In this document: positions 21,276-31,380 of the stretch, piece by piece
Layout: every line of letters starts with the position of its first letter
How positions within the stretch are numbered: the first letter of the stretch is position 1
Source of the DNA: an uncultured Clostridia bacterium
GTDB lineage: Bacteria > Bacillota > Clostridia > Christensenellales > CAG-138
Direction of reading: 5' to 3'
Assembly: GCA_946411635.1 (NCBI GenBank)
Contig: CAMKES010000003.1
Location: forward strand, 1 to 64,000
Length of the DNA: 64,000 nucleotides
Translations under genes and position numbers: made by a program
Notes under the pieces: model-generated
What the model saw: the letters and a program-made list of their open reading frames with translations, nothing else
What the model was told of the DNA's origin: nothing
Databases searched by the model: none

Positions 21276-22826
21276 ATGAAACTCAATTACAAGCGCACGA
21301 TCTTAGTCGGCTTCGCATTCTTTCTCATTTGCGCCTTCTGGCAGGCGTACGACAGCATCATCCCCAAGATTTTGACGGATAAATTCGGCATGGCGCAGGG
21401 CTGGTCCGGCGTGGTCATGGCGCTTGACAACGTGCTTGCGCTGTTCATGCTGCCGATCTTCGGCGCACTGTCCGACAAGACCAAGACCCGCTTCGGCAAA
21501 CGCACGCCGTACATCGTGATCGGCACCGTCATCGCCGTGATCGCGTTCGTCGGGCTCTCGTTCATCGACAACGCGCAGCTCGCCCGCGTGGGCGACGCCG
21601 CGGAGATGTCCGAAACGGGCGTGCACGCCGTCTATGCCGAGACCGATATCGTCAACGGCGAGCTCAAAACGCACGACGGCGACAAATACGTGCTCTCCGA
21701 GAAGTACACCGAAGCGCAGATGACCGAAGTCGCGGTCAAAGCCGCGCAGGGCGACAAGGAAGCCACGGCGGAGTGGGATACCTACTTCGTGCCCGCGCGT
21801 CAGGCGGTCGCCGCCAAGACCACCGCGTCGCACCGCGGGATCCTCGTTCTGTTCATGGCGGTGCTGCTCATCACGCTGATCTCGATGAGCATCTTCCGCT
21901 CGCCGGCCGTCGCGCTGATGCCGGACGTCACGATCAAGCCGCTCCGCTCGAAGGCGAACGCGATCATCAATCTGATGGGCTCCTTCGGCGGCATCCTGGT
22001 GCTCGTGCTCGGCATCGTGTTCGGCACCGGCAAAGCGCCGAAGGCCATGATGAGCTATACACTGTTCTTCACCGTCATCGCGGCGATCATGATGATCGCG
22101 CTCGTCATCTTCATGCTCACCGTGCGCGAGCCGAAGTTCGTTGAGGAGATGGAGGAGGAGAGCAAGCGCTTCGGCATCGACAACGGCGAGGACGACGACG
22201 GCTCCGGCTCCCGGAAGCTCTCGAAGGGCGAGCGCGTGTCGCTCCTGCTGATCCTCGCGTCCGTGGTGCTGTGGTTCTTCGGCTACAACGCCGTCACGAG
22301 CAAGTATTCCGTTTACGCGGGCAAGGTCCTGAACCTCGACTACAACATGACCCTGATCATCGCGCAGGCCGCGGCGATCATCTCGTACCTGCCGGTCGGC
22401 ATTGTTTCGAGCCGCATCGGCCGCAAGAAGGCGATCCTCGCGGGCGTCGTGATGCTCGCGGTGGCGTTCGGCGTCGCGTCGTTCCTGCGCGAGGGCAGCC
22501 CCGCAATGCTGATGAACGCGATGTTCGCACTCGCCGGCATCGGCTGGGCGACGATCAACGTCAACTCGTTCCCGATGGTCGTCGAGCTCGCAAAGGGCGG
22601 CAACGTCGGCAAGTACACCGGCTATTACTACACCGCGTCCATGGCGGCGCAGGTGCTGACGCCGATCCTTTCCGGCTTTCTGATGGACGCCGCGGGACTC
22701 AGCATCCTGTTCCCGTATGCGACGGTATTCGTGATACTCGCATTCTTTACGATGTTCTTCGTCAAACACGGCGACAGCAGGCCGATCCGAAAGAAAGGCC
22801 TCGAGGCGCTGGACGTCGACGACTGA
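21276..22826 (+). CDS. MFS transporter (GPH/SLC45-like) with a large hydrophilic insertion
   Basis: Multiple TM segments, GALSDKTKTRFGKRTPYIVIGT motif; about 70-residue soluble stretch (NAQLARVGDAAEMS...KTTASHRG). Confidence 0.8.
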   Translation: MKLNYKRTILVGFAFFLICAFWQAYDSIIPKILTDKFGMAQGWSGVVMALDNVLALFMLPIFGALSDKTKTRFGKRTPYIVIGTVIAVIAFVGLSFIDNAQLARVGDAAEMSETGVHAVYAETDIVNGELKTHDGDKYVLSEKYTEAQMTEVAVKAAQGDKEATAEWDTYFVPARQAVAAKTTASHRGILVLFMAVLLITLISMSIFRSPAVALMPDVTIKPLRSKANAIINLMGSFGGILVLVLGIVFGTGKAPKAMMSYTLFFTVIAAIMMIALVIFMLTVREPKFVEEMEEESKRFGIDNGEDDDGSGSRKLSKGERVSLLLILASVVLWFFGYNAVTSKYSVYAGKVLNLDYNMTLIIAQAAAIISYLPVGIVSSRIGRKKAILAGVVMLAVAFGVASFLREGSPAMLMNAMFALAGIGWATINVNSFPMVVELAKGGNVGKYTGYYYTASMAAQVLTPILSGFLMDAAGLSILFPYATVFVILAFFTMFFVKHGDSRPIRKKGLEALDVDD

Positions 22827-22923
22827 TGAGTAAGGACAGCTTCGGCTGTCCTTTTCATATATCATATATTTACAACGAAATCGCCGCGGCAGCGGCAAAA
22901 ACGTAAGAAAGGCGGATAATCAC

Positions 22924-24675
22924 ATGGATCCTGTATTGCTTTCCGGCAACGAAGCGATCGCGCGCGGCGCGTACGAAGCAGGCGTCAAGGTCTGCTCGGC
23001 GTATCCGGGCACGCCCAGCACGGAAATCTTTGAGAACCTCCCGCAGTATAAAGACGCTTTGTACTGCGAATGGGCACCGAACGAGAAGGTCGCGGTCGAG
23101 GTCGCGTACGGCGCGTCGATCGCGGGCGTCCGCTCCCTTTCGGCGATGAAGCACGTCGGCGTCAACGTCGCGGCGGACCCGCTGTTCACGGCGGCGTACA
23201 ACGGCGTCTGCGGCGGCTTCGTCATCGTCTCGGCGGACGACCCCTCCATGCACTCCTCGCAGAACGAGCAGGACAACCGTCATTACGCCCGCGCGGCGAA
23301 GATCGGCATGGTGGAGCCCTCCGATTCGCAGGAATGCCTCGATTTTCTGAAGGAAGCGTACGAGATCTCCGAAAAATTCGACATGCCGGTCATGTACCGC
23401 ATCACGACGCGCGTCGCGCATTCGAAGAGCCTCGTCACCTTCGGCGAGCGCGCGGAACGCGAAGTGCCCGCCTACAAGCGCAACATGAAATACGTTTCGT
23501 CCCCCGCGAACGCGTACGTGAACCACGCGAAGGTCGAAAAGAACCTCAAGGCGCTTGAGGAATACGCGAACACGTCCAAGCTCAACAAAGAAGAGATCAA
23601 CGGCTCCGAGATCGGCGTCATCACCGCCTCGATCGCGTACGAATACGCGAAGGACGCGTTCCCGGAGGGGACGTCGTTCCTGAAGCTCGGTCTCACCAAT
23701 CCGCTTCCGATGGAGCGGATCAAGGCCTTTGCGAAGAAGGTCAAAAAGCTCTACGTCGTCGAGGAGCTCGATCCGTTCATGGAGGAGCAGATCAGGGCGG
23801 CGGGCATCGAATGCATCGGCAAGGAGCTGATCGGCAACCTCTACGAGCTGAATCCGCAGCTTCTCAAAGAGCGCCTGTTCGGGATCAAGCCGGAAACGGT
23901 CGACGTCGGCGTCAAGCCCGTGTCGCGTCCGCCGGCTCTGTGCCCGGGCTGCCCGCACCGCGGCTTCTTCTACACGGTCGGCCGTCATAAGAACTACGTC
24001 GTCGCAGGCGACATCGGCTGCTACACGCTCGGCTTCGCGCCGCCGCTGAACGCACTGGATTCCGTCGTCTGCATGGGCGGCGGCTTCACGGTCGCGATGG
24101 GCATGGCCAAGGCGTTCGAAGCGTCCGGCCAGACCGACAAGAAGGTCTTCGGCGTCGTGGGCGATTCCACGTTCTTCCACTCCGGCATGACCGGCGCGGC
24201 CGAGATCATCTACAACAAGGGCAACGTGATCCCCGTCGTGCTCGACAACTCGATCACCGGCATGACCGGTCATCAGGACAATCCGGGCAGCGGCTTCACG
24301 CTCGAGGGCGAGATCGCCGAGAAGCTGAAGATCGAAGACATCCTTCGTTCCTACGGTTATCAGAACGTGATCATCGTCGATCCGCAGGACCTCAAGGCGA
24401 TGGAAGCGGCGGTCACCGAGGCCGCGAATTCCGAAGTTCCGGCGGCGATCATCACGCGCCGTCCGTGCCTGCTGATCAAGCGCATCAAGCATGACATCGG
24501 CAAGTGCGAGGTCGACACCGAAAAGTGCATCGGCTGCAGGAAATGCCTCTCCGTCGGCTGTCCGTCCGTGATGGTCGAGAACAAGAAAGCGAAGATCGAC
24601 GTCACCACCTGCGTGGGCTGCACGGTCTGCGCGCAGGTCTGCCCGATGGGCGCGATCACCCGAAAGGAGAAATAA
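22924..24675 (+). CDS. iorA: Indolepyruvate:ferredoxin oxidoreductase, alpha subunit
   Basis: LLSGNEAIARGAYEAGVKVCSAYPGTPSTEI; TPP motif GVVGDSTFFHSGMTGAAEIIYNKGN; two C-terminal [4Fe-4S] motifs. Confidence 0.95.
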   Translation: MDPVLLSGNEAIARGAYEAGVKVCSAYPGTPSTEIFENLPQYKDALYCEWAPNEKVAVEVAYGASIAGVRSLSAMKHVGVNVAADPLFTAAYNGVCGGFVIVSADDPSMHSSQNEQDNRHYARAAKIGMVEPSDSQECLDFLKEAYEISEKFDMPVMYRITTRVAHSKSLVTFGERAEREVPAYKRNMKYVSSPANAYVNHAKVEKNLKALEEYANTSKLNKEEINGSEIGVITASIAYEYAKDAFPEGTSFLKLGLTNPLPMERIKAFAKKVKKLYVVEELDPFMEEQIRAAGIECIGKELIGNLYELNPQLLKERLFGIKPETVDVGVKPVSRPPALCPGCPHRGFFYTVGRHKNYVVAGDIGCYTLGFAPPLNALDSVVCMGGGFTVAMGMAKAFEASGQTDKKVFGVVGDSTFFHSGMTGAAEIIYNKGNVIPVVLDNSITGMTGHQDNPGSGFTLEGEIAEKLKIEDILRSYGYQNVIIVDPQDLKAMEAAVTEAANSEVPAAIITRRPCLLIKRIKHDIGKCEVDTEKCIGCRKCLSVGCPSVMVENKKAKIDVTTCVGCTVCAQVCPMGAITRKEK

Positions 24676-24678
24676 GCA

Positions 24679-25251
24679 ATGGAAAACAAGAGTGCTCTTT
24701 TGGTAGGCGTCGGCGGTCAGGGCGCGATCCTCACCGCGAAGGTTCTCGTTACGGGGCTCATGCGCGCGGGCTATGACGTGAAGATGAGCGAAGTCCACGG
24801 CATGTCGCAGCGCGGCGGCAGCGTTTCGACGCAGGTGCACTGGGGCGAAAAGGTCAACTCTCCGGTCATCGGCGACGGCGCGGCGGACATCATCGTCGCG
24901 TTCGAAAAGATGGAAGCGGTGCGCTATTCGAACTATCTGAAGCCGAACGGCGTCGCGATCATCAACGATTACGAAATGGCGTCCTCGACGATCGCGGCGG
25001 GCATGGCGCAGTATCCCGCGGGCTGCCTCGAAGCGATGCAGGCGCACTTTAAGGTGTTCCCGCTGAACGCGGAAAAGATCGCCGCCGAACTCGGCAACGT
25101 CAAGTGCGCGAACATCGTGCTGTTCGGCAGCATGGTCAAGGCGCTTCAGATGACGGATATCGACTGGGAAGCGGTCATTTCGGACGTCGTTCCCGCGAAG
25201 TTCCGCGAGCTGAACCTCAAGGCGTATCACGCCGGCTTCAACGCGGTATAA
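24679..25251 (+). CDS. iorB: Indolepyruvate:ferredoxin oxidoreductase, beta subunit
   Basis: VGVGGQGAILTAKVLVTGLMRAGYDVKMSEVHGMSQRGGSVSTQVHWG. Confidence 0.94.
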   Translation: MENKSALLVGVGGQGAILTAKVLVTGLMRAGYDVKMSEVHGMSQRGGSVSTQVHWGEKVNSPVIGDGAADIIVAFEKMEAVRYSNYLKPNGVAIINDYEMASSTIAAGMAQYPAGCLEAMQAHFKVFPLNAEKIAAELGNVKCANIVLFGSMVKALQMTDIDWEAVISDVVPAKFRELNLKAYHAGFNAV

Positions 25252-25256
25252 CCGAT

Positions 25257-26327
25257 ATGAAGGTACTTGTCATCAACCCCGGCGCAACGTCGACGAAGAT
25301 CGCGGTGTTCGAGGAGGAAACCGAACAGTTCCGCGTGTCCATCGACCACAGCGCCGCCGAACTCAAAGACTTTGAACGGGTCGCGGATCAGATGCCGTAC
25401 CGCAAGGCGCTGATCCTCGACGCGCTCGCAAAGAACGGCGTCGACCTGAAAACGCTCGACGCGGTCTGCGGCAGGGGCGGTCTGTTCCGCCACATCCCGT
25501 CCGGCACGTACGCGGTCAACGACCTCGCGATACAGGACATCCTGCATCCGTTCTACGGCGAGCACGCGGCGAACCTCGGCGCGTACATCGCGCGCGAGAT
25601 CGCGGATCCCCTGGGCATCCCGGCGTTCTTCGTCGATCCCGTGTGCGTCGACGAGTTAAGCGATCTCGCCCGCGTTTCGGGTCTCAAGGGCATGGTGCGC
25701 GAAAGCTTTTTCCATGCGCTGAACCAGAAATCCGTCGCGCGCAAGGCCGCGAAGCAGCTCGGAAAGCCGTACGAGGAGCTGAACCTGATCGTGCTGCATC
25801 TCGGCGGCGGCGTTTCCGTCGCGGCGCACGAAAAGGGCATGGTCGTCGACAACTTCAACGTGAAGGACGACGGCGCGATGGGTCTCGACCGCGGCGGCGC
25901 GCTGCCGGTCAACGCGGTCGTGAACCTGTGCTTCTCGGGCAAAACGAAGCAGGAGATCAAAAAGCTCATCAGCGGCGAAGCGGGCGTGTATTCGTATCTC
26001 GGCACGAAGGATTTCCGCGAGATCGAGCGCCGGGCGCTCTCCGGCGACGATCCGGAGGCGACGCTGATCTTCAAGGCGCTGGCGTATCAGCTTGCGAAGG
26101 ACGCGGGCGCGCTCGCGGCGGTCATGAAGTTCAGGGTCGACGCGATCGTCTATACGGGCGGCATGGCGTACAGTAAGCCGTTCTGCGACGAGCTCGATTC
26201 CTACCTTGCGCCGCTTGCGCCGGTGCTGCGCTTCCCGGGCGAGGAGGAAATGAAGAGCCTCGCGGAGGGCGCGCTGCGCGTGCTGCACGGAGGGGAATGC
26301 AAAACGTATCTGGGGGAAAACACATGA
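25257..26327 (+). CDS. buk: Butyrate kinase
   Basis: MKVLVINPGATSTKIAVFEEE; LHLGGGVSVAAHEKGMVVDNFN; YTGGMAYS. Track ORF begins upstream; ATG at 25257 used. Confidence 0.94.
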   Translation: MKVLVINPGATSTKIAVFEEETEQFRVSIDHSAAELKDFERVADQMPYRKALILDALAKNGVDLKTLDAVCGRGGLFRHIPSGTYAVNDLAIQDILHPFYGEHAANLGAYIAREIADPLGIPAFFVDPVCVDELSDLARVSGLKGMVRESFFHALNQKSVARKAAKQLGKPYEELNLIVLHLGGGVSVAAHEKGMVVDNFNVKDDGAMGLDRGGALPVNAVVNLCFSGKTKQEIKKLISGEAGVYSYLGTKDFREIERRALSGDDPEATLIFKALAYQLAKDAGALAAVMKFRVDAIVYTGGMAYSKPFCDELDSYLAPLAPVLRFPGEEEMKSLAEGALRVLHGGECKTYLGENT

Positions 26328-27229
26328 TAACGATTCGTGAGATCATTGCAAAGGCGGAGGGGTACGCCTCCGGGCGCATCGCCGTCGCCGCCGCGCACGA
26401 CAGGGACGTCCTGTCGGCGGTCGCGGAAGCGAAAAAGAGAAAGATCGCGGAGCCGATCCTGGTCGGTCACGAGGAAACGATCGCGTCGATCCTTAAAGAG
26501 ATCGGCGAGGATCCCGCTTCCTACGAGATCATCCATGCGGATTCCGACGTGGACTGCGCGGAGAAGGCGGTCAGGTGCGTGTCCGAGGGCAGGGCGAACT
26601 TCCTGATGAAGGGGCTTCTGAACACGCCGGACATCATGCGCGCGGTTTTAAAGCCCGAAGCGGGACTCCGCACCGGCAAGCTCATCAGCCACGTCATGAT
26701 GTACGAGCCGAAGGGCCATCGCATGATGGGTCTCACCGACGGCGGCATGAACACGTTCCCCGATCTCGACAAGAAGGCCGAGATCCTCGAGAACGCCGCA
26801 AAGGTGTTCAGGGCGCTGGGCTACGACGAGATCAACGCGGCGTGCATCTGCGGCGCGGAGGTCGTGAACCCGAAGATCCAGTCGACCGTCGACGCGCAGA
26901 CGCTTTCGGAGATGACCGAGCGCTGGGCGCCGTACAACATGAACGTGTACGGTCCGGTCGGTCTCGATCTCGCGGTCAGCGAGGCGGCGTGCCGTCACAA
27001 GCATTACGAAGCGAAGGGTGCGGGGCAGGCGGACATCCTGCTCGTGCCGTCGTATGAAACGGGCAACGGGATCGGCAAGGCGATGTCGATCTTCGGCGGC
27101 GCCATGAACGCCGGCATCGTCGTCGGCGCGAAGGTGCCGATCGTACTGGTTTCCCGCGCGGACAGCGCGGAGGTCAAGCTTGCGTCCATCGCGCTCGGCG
27201 CGGTCGTCGCTCGCGGTTTGCAGCTTTAA
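26324..27229 (+). CDS. ptb: Phosphate butyryltransferase
   Basis: PTA_PTB family features (RIAVAAAHDRDVLSAVAEA, VAGGLDLA-like region GPVGLDLAVSEAA, GAKVPIVLVSRAD); ATGA overlap with buk. Confidence 0.92.
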   Translation: MITIREIIAKAEGYASGRIAVAAAHDRDVLSAVAEAKKRKIAEPILVGHEETIASILKEIGEDPASYEIIHADSDVDCAEKAVRCVSEGRANFLMKGLLNTPDIMRAVLKPEAGLRTGKLISHVMMYEPKGHRMMGLTDGGMNTFPDLDKKAEILENAAKVFRALGYDEINAACICGAEVVNPKIQSTVDAQTLSEMTERWAPYNMNVYGPVGLDLAVSEAACRHKHYEAKGAGQADILLVPSYETGNGIGKAMSIFGGAMNAGIVVGAKVPIVLVSRADSAEVKLASIALGAVVARGLQL

Positions 27230-27241
27230 AGGAGGATCATC

Positions 27242-28426
27242 ATGCTGGTAAACGAAATGGTACAGCTCGGCGCAAAGCGCTCGGGCATCCGGGAACTGTT
27301 TGAGTACGGTCTGAGGCGCAAGGCGGAGGTCGGTGCGGAAAACGTGTTCGACTTCTCGATCGGCAACCCGTCCGTTCCGGCGCCGGAAGCGGTGCAGGAC
27401 GTGTATCGGGAAATCGCCGCGCGCAAGGACACCGTCAAGGTCCACGGCTATACGTCCGCGACCGGCGCCATGAGCGTGCGCGAAGCGGTCGCAAAGAACC
27501 TGAACGAGCGCTTCCACGCGAACGCCCGTCCGCAGAACCTGTTCTTCACCTGCGGCGCGGCGCCCGCGCTGATGAGCACGATGAAGGCGATGTGCGTGCC
27601 CGGCGCGGAATATATCGTCCTCGCGCCGTATTTCCCGGAGTATCCGACGTTCATCAAGGCGATCGGCGGCAAGATCGTCGTCGTGCCCGCCAACACGGCC
27701 GACTTCGACCTGCACGTGGAGGAGATCGAGCCGTATTTTTCGGAGCACACGCAGGCGATCCTCGTGAACTCGCCGAACAATCCCTCCGGCGTCGTCTACA
27801 CGAAGGAAGCGCTCGAAGCGCTCGCCGCGCTGCTGCGGAAAATGAGCGTAAAATTCGGTCATCCGATCTACCTGATCGCCGACGAGCCGTACCGCGAGCT
27901 GGTCTTCGACGGACGCGAAGCGCCGTTCATCCCGAACATCTATGAGAACACGGTCGTCTGCTATTCGTGGTCGAAGTCGCTGAGCCTGCCCGGCGAGCGT
28001 ATCGGCTACGTCTTCGTGCCGGACCGCTGCGCGGACAGCGTCGATCTGTTCCACGCGGTCGCGGGCTCCGCACGCGCGCTCGGTCACATCTGCGCGCCGA
28101 CGACCTCGCAGTACGTCGTCGAACGCTGCTGCGGCGTGATGCCGGACATCGCGGCGTACGACGAGAACCGCAAAACGCTCTATCAGGGTCTGACCGAAAT
28201 GGGCTATACCTGCGTTTATCCGCACGGCGCGTTCTATATGCTTTTGAAGGCGCCGTTCGGCACCGCGCTCGAGTTCTCCGAGCGGGCGAAGGACTTCAAC
28301 ATCCTCGTGCCGCCGTGCGAACCGTTCGGCTGCTCCGGGTATCTCAGGCTGTCCACCTGCGTCAGCCACGACATGATCCTGCGTTCGCTGCCCGCCTTCA
28401 AGGCGCTGATCGAAGCGGGTCTGTAA
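27242..28426 (+). CDS. Pyridoxal-phosphate-dependent aminotransferase (class I/II)
   Basis: FSIGNPSVPAP, NSPNNPSG, YSWSKSLSLPGERIGYV. Confidence 0.92.
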   Translation: MLVNEMVQLGAKRSGIRELFEYGLRRKAEVGAENVFDFSIGNPSVPAPEAVQDVYREIAARKDTVKVHGYTSATGAMSVREAVAKNLNERFHANARPQNLFFTCGAAPALMSTMKAMCVPGAEYIVLAPYFPEYPTFIKAIGGKIVVVPANTADFDLHVEEIEPYFSEHTQAILVNSPNNPSGVVYTKEALEALAALLRKMSVKFGHPIYLIADEPYRELVFDGREAPFIPNIYENTVVCYSWSKSLSLPGERIGYVFVPDRCADSVDLFHAVAGSARALGHICAPTTSQYVVERCCGVMPDIAAYDENRKTLYQGLTEMGYTCVYPHGAFYMLLKAPFGTALEFSERAKDFNILVPPCEPFGCSGYLRLSTCVSHDMILRSLPAFKALIEAGL

Positions 28427-28434
28427 ACGAATCA

Positions 28435-28468
28435 AAAAAAGGACTTCCGCAGGGAAGTCCTTTTTTGT
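28435..28468. terminator. Bidirectional terminator
   Basis: aaaaaaaggacttccgcagggaagtccttttttg. Confidence 0.75.
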
Positions 28469-28476
28469 TTGCTCCG

Positions 28477-29811
28477 TTATTTGCCGGAAACGACCAGCTT
28501 GCCGATCAGAAGACTCGGACAGCCGATCCTTCCGCTCATCGGCGGACCGAACCGGAGATCGCTTCCGACCGCTTCGATGCCCTGCATCAGGGCGAGGAAG
28601 TTGCCCGCGACCGTGATCTGGTCGACCGAGCGCACGATCTCGCCGTTTTCCGCGAGCTGCCCCTTCGCGATCAGCGAGAAGTCGCCGCTGATCGGGTTCA
28701 GACCCGCGTGCAGACCGCTCAGCTCCGTAATGATCAGCCCGTTGCCGAGCGCCGTTCTGAGTTCGTCGAAGCTCTTTTCGCCCTTGCCGATATAGAAGTT
28801 GCTCGGCGCGGTGGTAACGGCGCCCGCGGGACCCATGCGGCCCGCGTTGGACGTGGACGCCACGCCGTCCTTCCGTGCGGATTTCAGGTTATAGAGGTAG
28901 CTCTTCAGCACGCCCTTTTCCACAACGCTCGTCAGGACCGACGGAACGCCCTCCGCGTCGAACGCGCGCGGATTGTCCGCCTCGAACGGGTCGTCGACGA
29001 TCGTCACGGCTTCCGACGCGATCGGCTGACCGAGCTTGCCGCCGAGAAGCGACAGTCCCTTCTGCACGCGCTCCGCAAAGAACATGGACGAGAACGCGGA
29101 CAAAAGATCGCCCGCCGCGTCGTTGCGCAGCAGGATCCGGTATTCGCCGGAATCAACGGCGGACGCGTTGAACTGCATCAGCGCGTTTTCGATGCTCTCC
29201 TTGATGATGCCGGCGTACTCCGTCATCTCCGGTCCGAACTTGAACGAATAGCTTTCATGCTCCTCTTCGCCGTCCCGGAGAATGGGCGCGAGCACGGCGT
29301 AGGAGACCCGTTCCGTGCTGTCCGCGTTGAGTCCGAGCGTGTTGCTGATATGCGTTTCGATGACGCCGGTGTCGACCGAGCAGTATCCCATGCGGTTGAC
29401 GCGCGCGTCGGCCGCAAGCGTGTCGCGTTCCATCGCCAGCGCGAGATCGATCTTTTCCTCCTCGGAAAGGTCGACGACGGGATTCGGCTTTTTCGTGATC
29501 TCCGGGTATTCGCACGCGCCCTGCATCGGGCTTTCGTCCGTGTTCTCGATCGCCTTCGCGTTGTCGATCGCGTGCGCGACGAGGCTTTCCGGATCCTCGA
29601 ACACCTCGGTATAGGCGTAGCCGGTCTTGCCGTCGAACAGCACGCGCAGATTCAGCCCCTTGCTGCGCTCGACCGCGTACTTGATGATCTCCGCGTTCAG
29701 CACGTTGACGGAGAATCCGTCGGACGAGGCGGTATAGACCTCGGCGCTTTCGCAGCCGTTTTCCAGAGCGCACCGGAAGCAGGCGTCCTTGAACTGTTCA
29801 TACGTCATCAT
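28477..29811 (-). CDS. pmbA: TldD/PmbA family metallopeptidase, PmbA-like subunit
   Basis: YAVERSKGLNLRVLFDGKTGYAYTEVF; C-terminal NGLIITELSGLHAGLNPISGDFSLIAKG. Start MMTYEQFK at 29811; track ORF over-extends. Confidence 0.88.
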   Translation of the reverse strand: MMTYEQFKDACFRCALENGCESAEVYTASSDGFSVNVLNAEIIKYAVERSKGLNLRVLFDGKTGYAYTEVFEDPESLVAHAIDNAKAIENTDESPMQGACEYPEITKKPNPVVDLSEEEKIDLALAMERDTLAADARVNRMGYCSVDTGVIETHISNTLGLNADSTERVSYAVLAPILRDGEEEHESYSFKFGPEMTEYAGIIKESIENALMQFNASAVDSGEYRILLRNDAAGDLLSAFSSMFFAERVQKGLSLLGGKLGQPIASEAVTIVDDPFEADNPRAFDAEGVPSVLTSVVEKGVLKSYLYNLKSARKDGVASTSNAGRMGPAGAVTTAPSNFYIGKGEKSFDELRTALGNGLIITELSGLHAGLNPISGDFSLIAKGQLAENGEIVRSVDQITVAGNFLALMQGIEAVGSDLRFGPPMSGRIGCPSLLIGKLVVSGK

Positions 29812-31199
29812 AACGCACCTCCTTTGCCGCCGACGACGATCTCGCTCACGCGGATGCGCGGCTGACCGACGTTCGTGGGAATGCTGCCGGACTGCGAACC
29901 GCACATGCCGGGCGCCATCCACATGTTCTTTCCGATCCGGTCGATCTTCATCAGCACCTCGGCGCCCTTGCCGATCAGCGTTGCACCGCGGACGGGGCAG
30001 AGGATCTTGCCGTCCTTGACCCAGTAGCCCTCGCCGACCGCGAAGTTGAATTCGCCGGTCAGCGGGTTTACGGAGCCGCCGCCCATCTTCGCCGCGAACA
30101 GACCGTCGCCCATCGTGCGGAGCATTTCCTCCTCGTCGTCCTTGCCCGGCGCGAAGAACGTGTTCGTCATGCGCGAGGTCGGGGCGTAGGTGTAATCCTG
30201 CCGTCTGCCGCTGCCGGTCACCGGATGGTTCATCAGCCGCGAACCGAGGATATCGACGAGGTAGGATTTTAAGATGCCGTTCTCGATCAGCAGATTCCGC
30301 TGCGCGGGATTGCCCTCGTCGTCGTAATGCATCGAGCCCCATTCGCCGGGGAGCGTGCCGTCGTCCACCGCGTTCACGACCGGGCTTGCGATCTGCTGAT
30401 TCAGCTTGCCGCAGAACACGGAATTGCCGCGGCCGACGCTCGTCGCTTCCAGACCGTGCACGCACGCTTCGTGCAGGATGACCCCGCCGAATCCGCCGTC
30501 GATCACGACCGGGACCGTGCCCGCGGGGCATTCCGGCGCGTGCAGCATGGTCACCGCGGTCTTCGCCGCTTCTTTGCCGACGTTCTCGATGTCGATCTTG
30601 TCGGTATACGCTTCAAAGCCCATCCCGTAGCCGGGGGAGGAACTGCCGGTCTGCGCTTCGCCGTTTGCCATCGCGACGGCCTGGATCGCCGTGCGTACGC
30701 GCGGACGCCGGTCCTCGGCGTGCACGCCTTCGCTGTTGTAGACCCGGGTGCGGTGGTCGCAGTCCATGTAGTTCGCCACGACCTGCGTGATCTCGTCCGA
30801 ATACGCCTTTGCGGCGTTCGTGCCCTTGCGCATCAGCTCGATGCGCTTCGCGTTGTCGATCTCGGAGAACGGGATCTTCGCCCACGACGTGCCGATCCGG
30901 TCGACGCAGATCTTTTTCGCTTCAAATTCCTTCGTGCCCTTCAGCGCGGACGCCGCGGCTTTCGCGCAGGCGAGCAGCGCGGCTTCGTCCGTGTCGGCGG
31001 AATACGCGTATGCGCTGCGGGTGCCTTTCAGCACGCGAACGCCGGCGCCGACCTTGCGCTGATAGTTCGCGTTCTCCACCTTTCCGTCGATCATGGTCAC
31101 GGTGTTGGTTTCGGTGTCCTGCAGATACAGTTCCGAAAAATCGCCGCCGGTTTTGAGCGCTTCGTTCAAAACGGCGTCCACGATACTGCTTTTGATCAA
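29808..31199 (-). CDS. tldD: TldD/PmbA family metallopeptidase, TldD-like subunit (probable TTG start)
   Basis: GGFGGVILHEACVHGLEA metal motif, GRRQDYTYAPTSRMTNTFF. Minus strand GGAGGTGcgtcacTTGatcaaaagc places the RBS 6 nt before TTG at 31199. Confidence 0.87.
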   Translation of the reverse strand: MIKSSIVDAVLNEALKTGGDFSELYLQDTETNTVTMIDGKVENANYQRKVGAGVRVLKGTRSAYAYSADTDEAALLACAKAAASALKGTKEFEAKKICVDRIGTSWAKIPFSEIDNAKRIELMRKGTNAAKAYSDEITQVVANYMDCDHRTRVYNSEGVHAEDRRPRVRTAIQAVAMANGEAQTGSSSPGYGMGFEAYTDKIDIENVGKEAAKTAVTMLHAPECPAGTVPVVIDGGFGGVILHEACVHGLEATSVGRGNSVFCGKLNQQIASPVVNAVDDGTLPGEWGSMHYDDEGNPAQRNLLIENGILKSYLVDILGSRLMNHPVTGSGRRQDYTYAPTSRMTNTFFAPGKDDEEEMLRTMGDGLFAAKMGGGSVNPLTGEFNFAVGEGYWVKDGKILCPVRGATLIGKGAEVLMKIDRIGKNMWMAPGMCGSQSGSIPTNVGQPRIRVSEIVVGGKGGAL

Positions 31200-31380
31200 G
31201 TGACGCACCTCCGTTTTCTTTTTGTCTATCATACCACGCGCCCCGTGCCCCGCGCAAGCACCAAACGCCCGGATCACGCAAAAAGGACCGCGCCGGATGC
31301 GTCGGTCCTTGTTCAATACGGTTTTGATCCGTCAGATTCAGCGGCATGCGCGGCGCATTCGACGCCTTAGGCCGAAGCCC

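Noticed and set aside
21303-22898. 531-aa minus ORF opposite the MFS gene
   Set aside because: His/Arg/Asp-rich antisense artefact; the plus ORF has clear TM segments.
22870-25230. 786-aa minus ORF opposite iorA/iorB
   Set aside because: Antisense artefact; iorAB motifs are unambiguous.
29812-30531. N-terminal half of the 684-aa ORF fused upstream of pmbA
   Set aside because: Out-of-frame reading through tldD; pmbA starts at 29811 with MMTYEQF.
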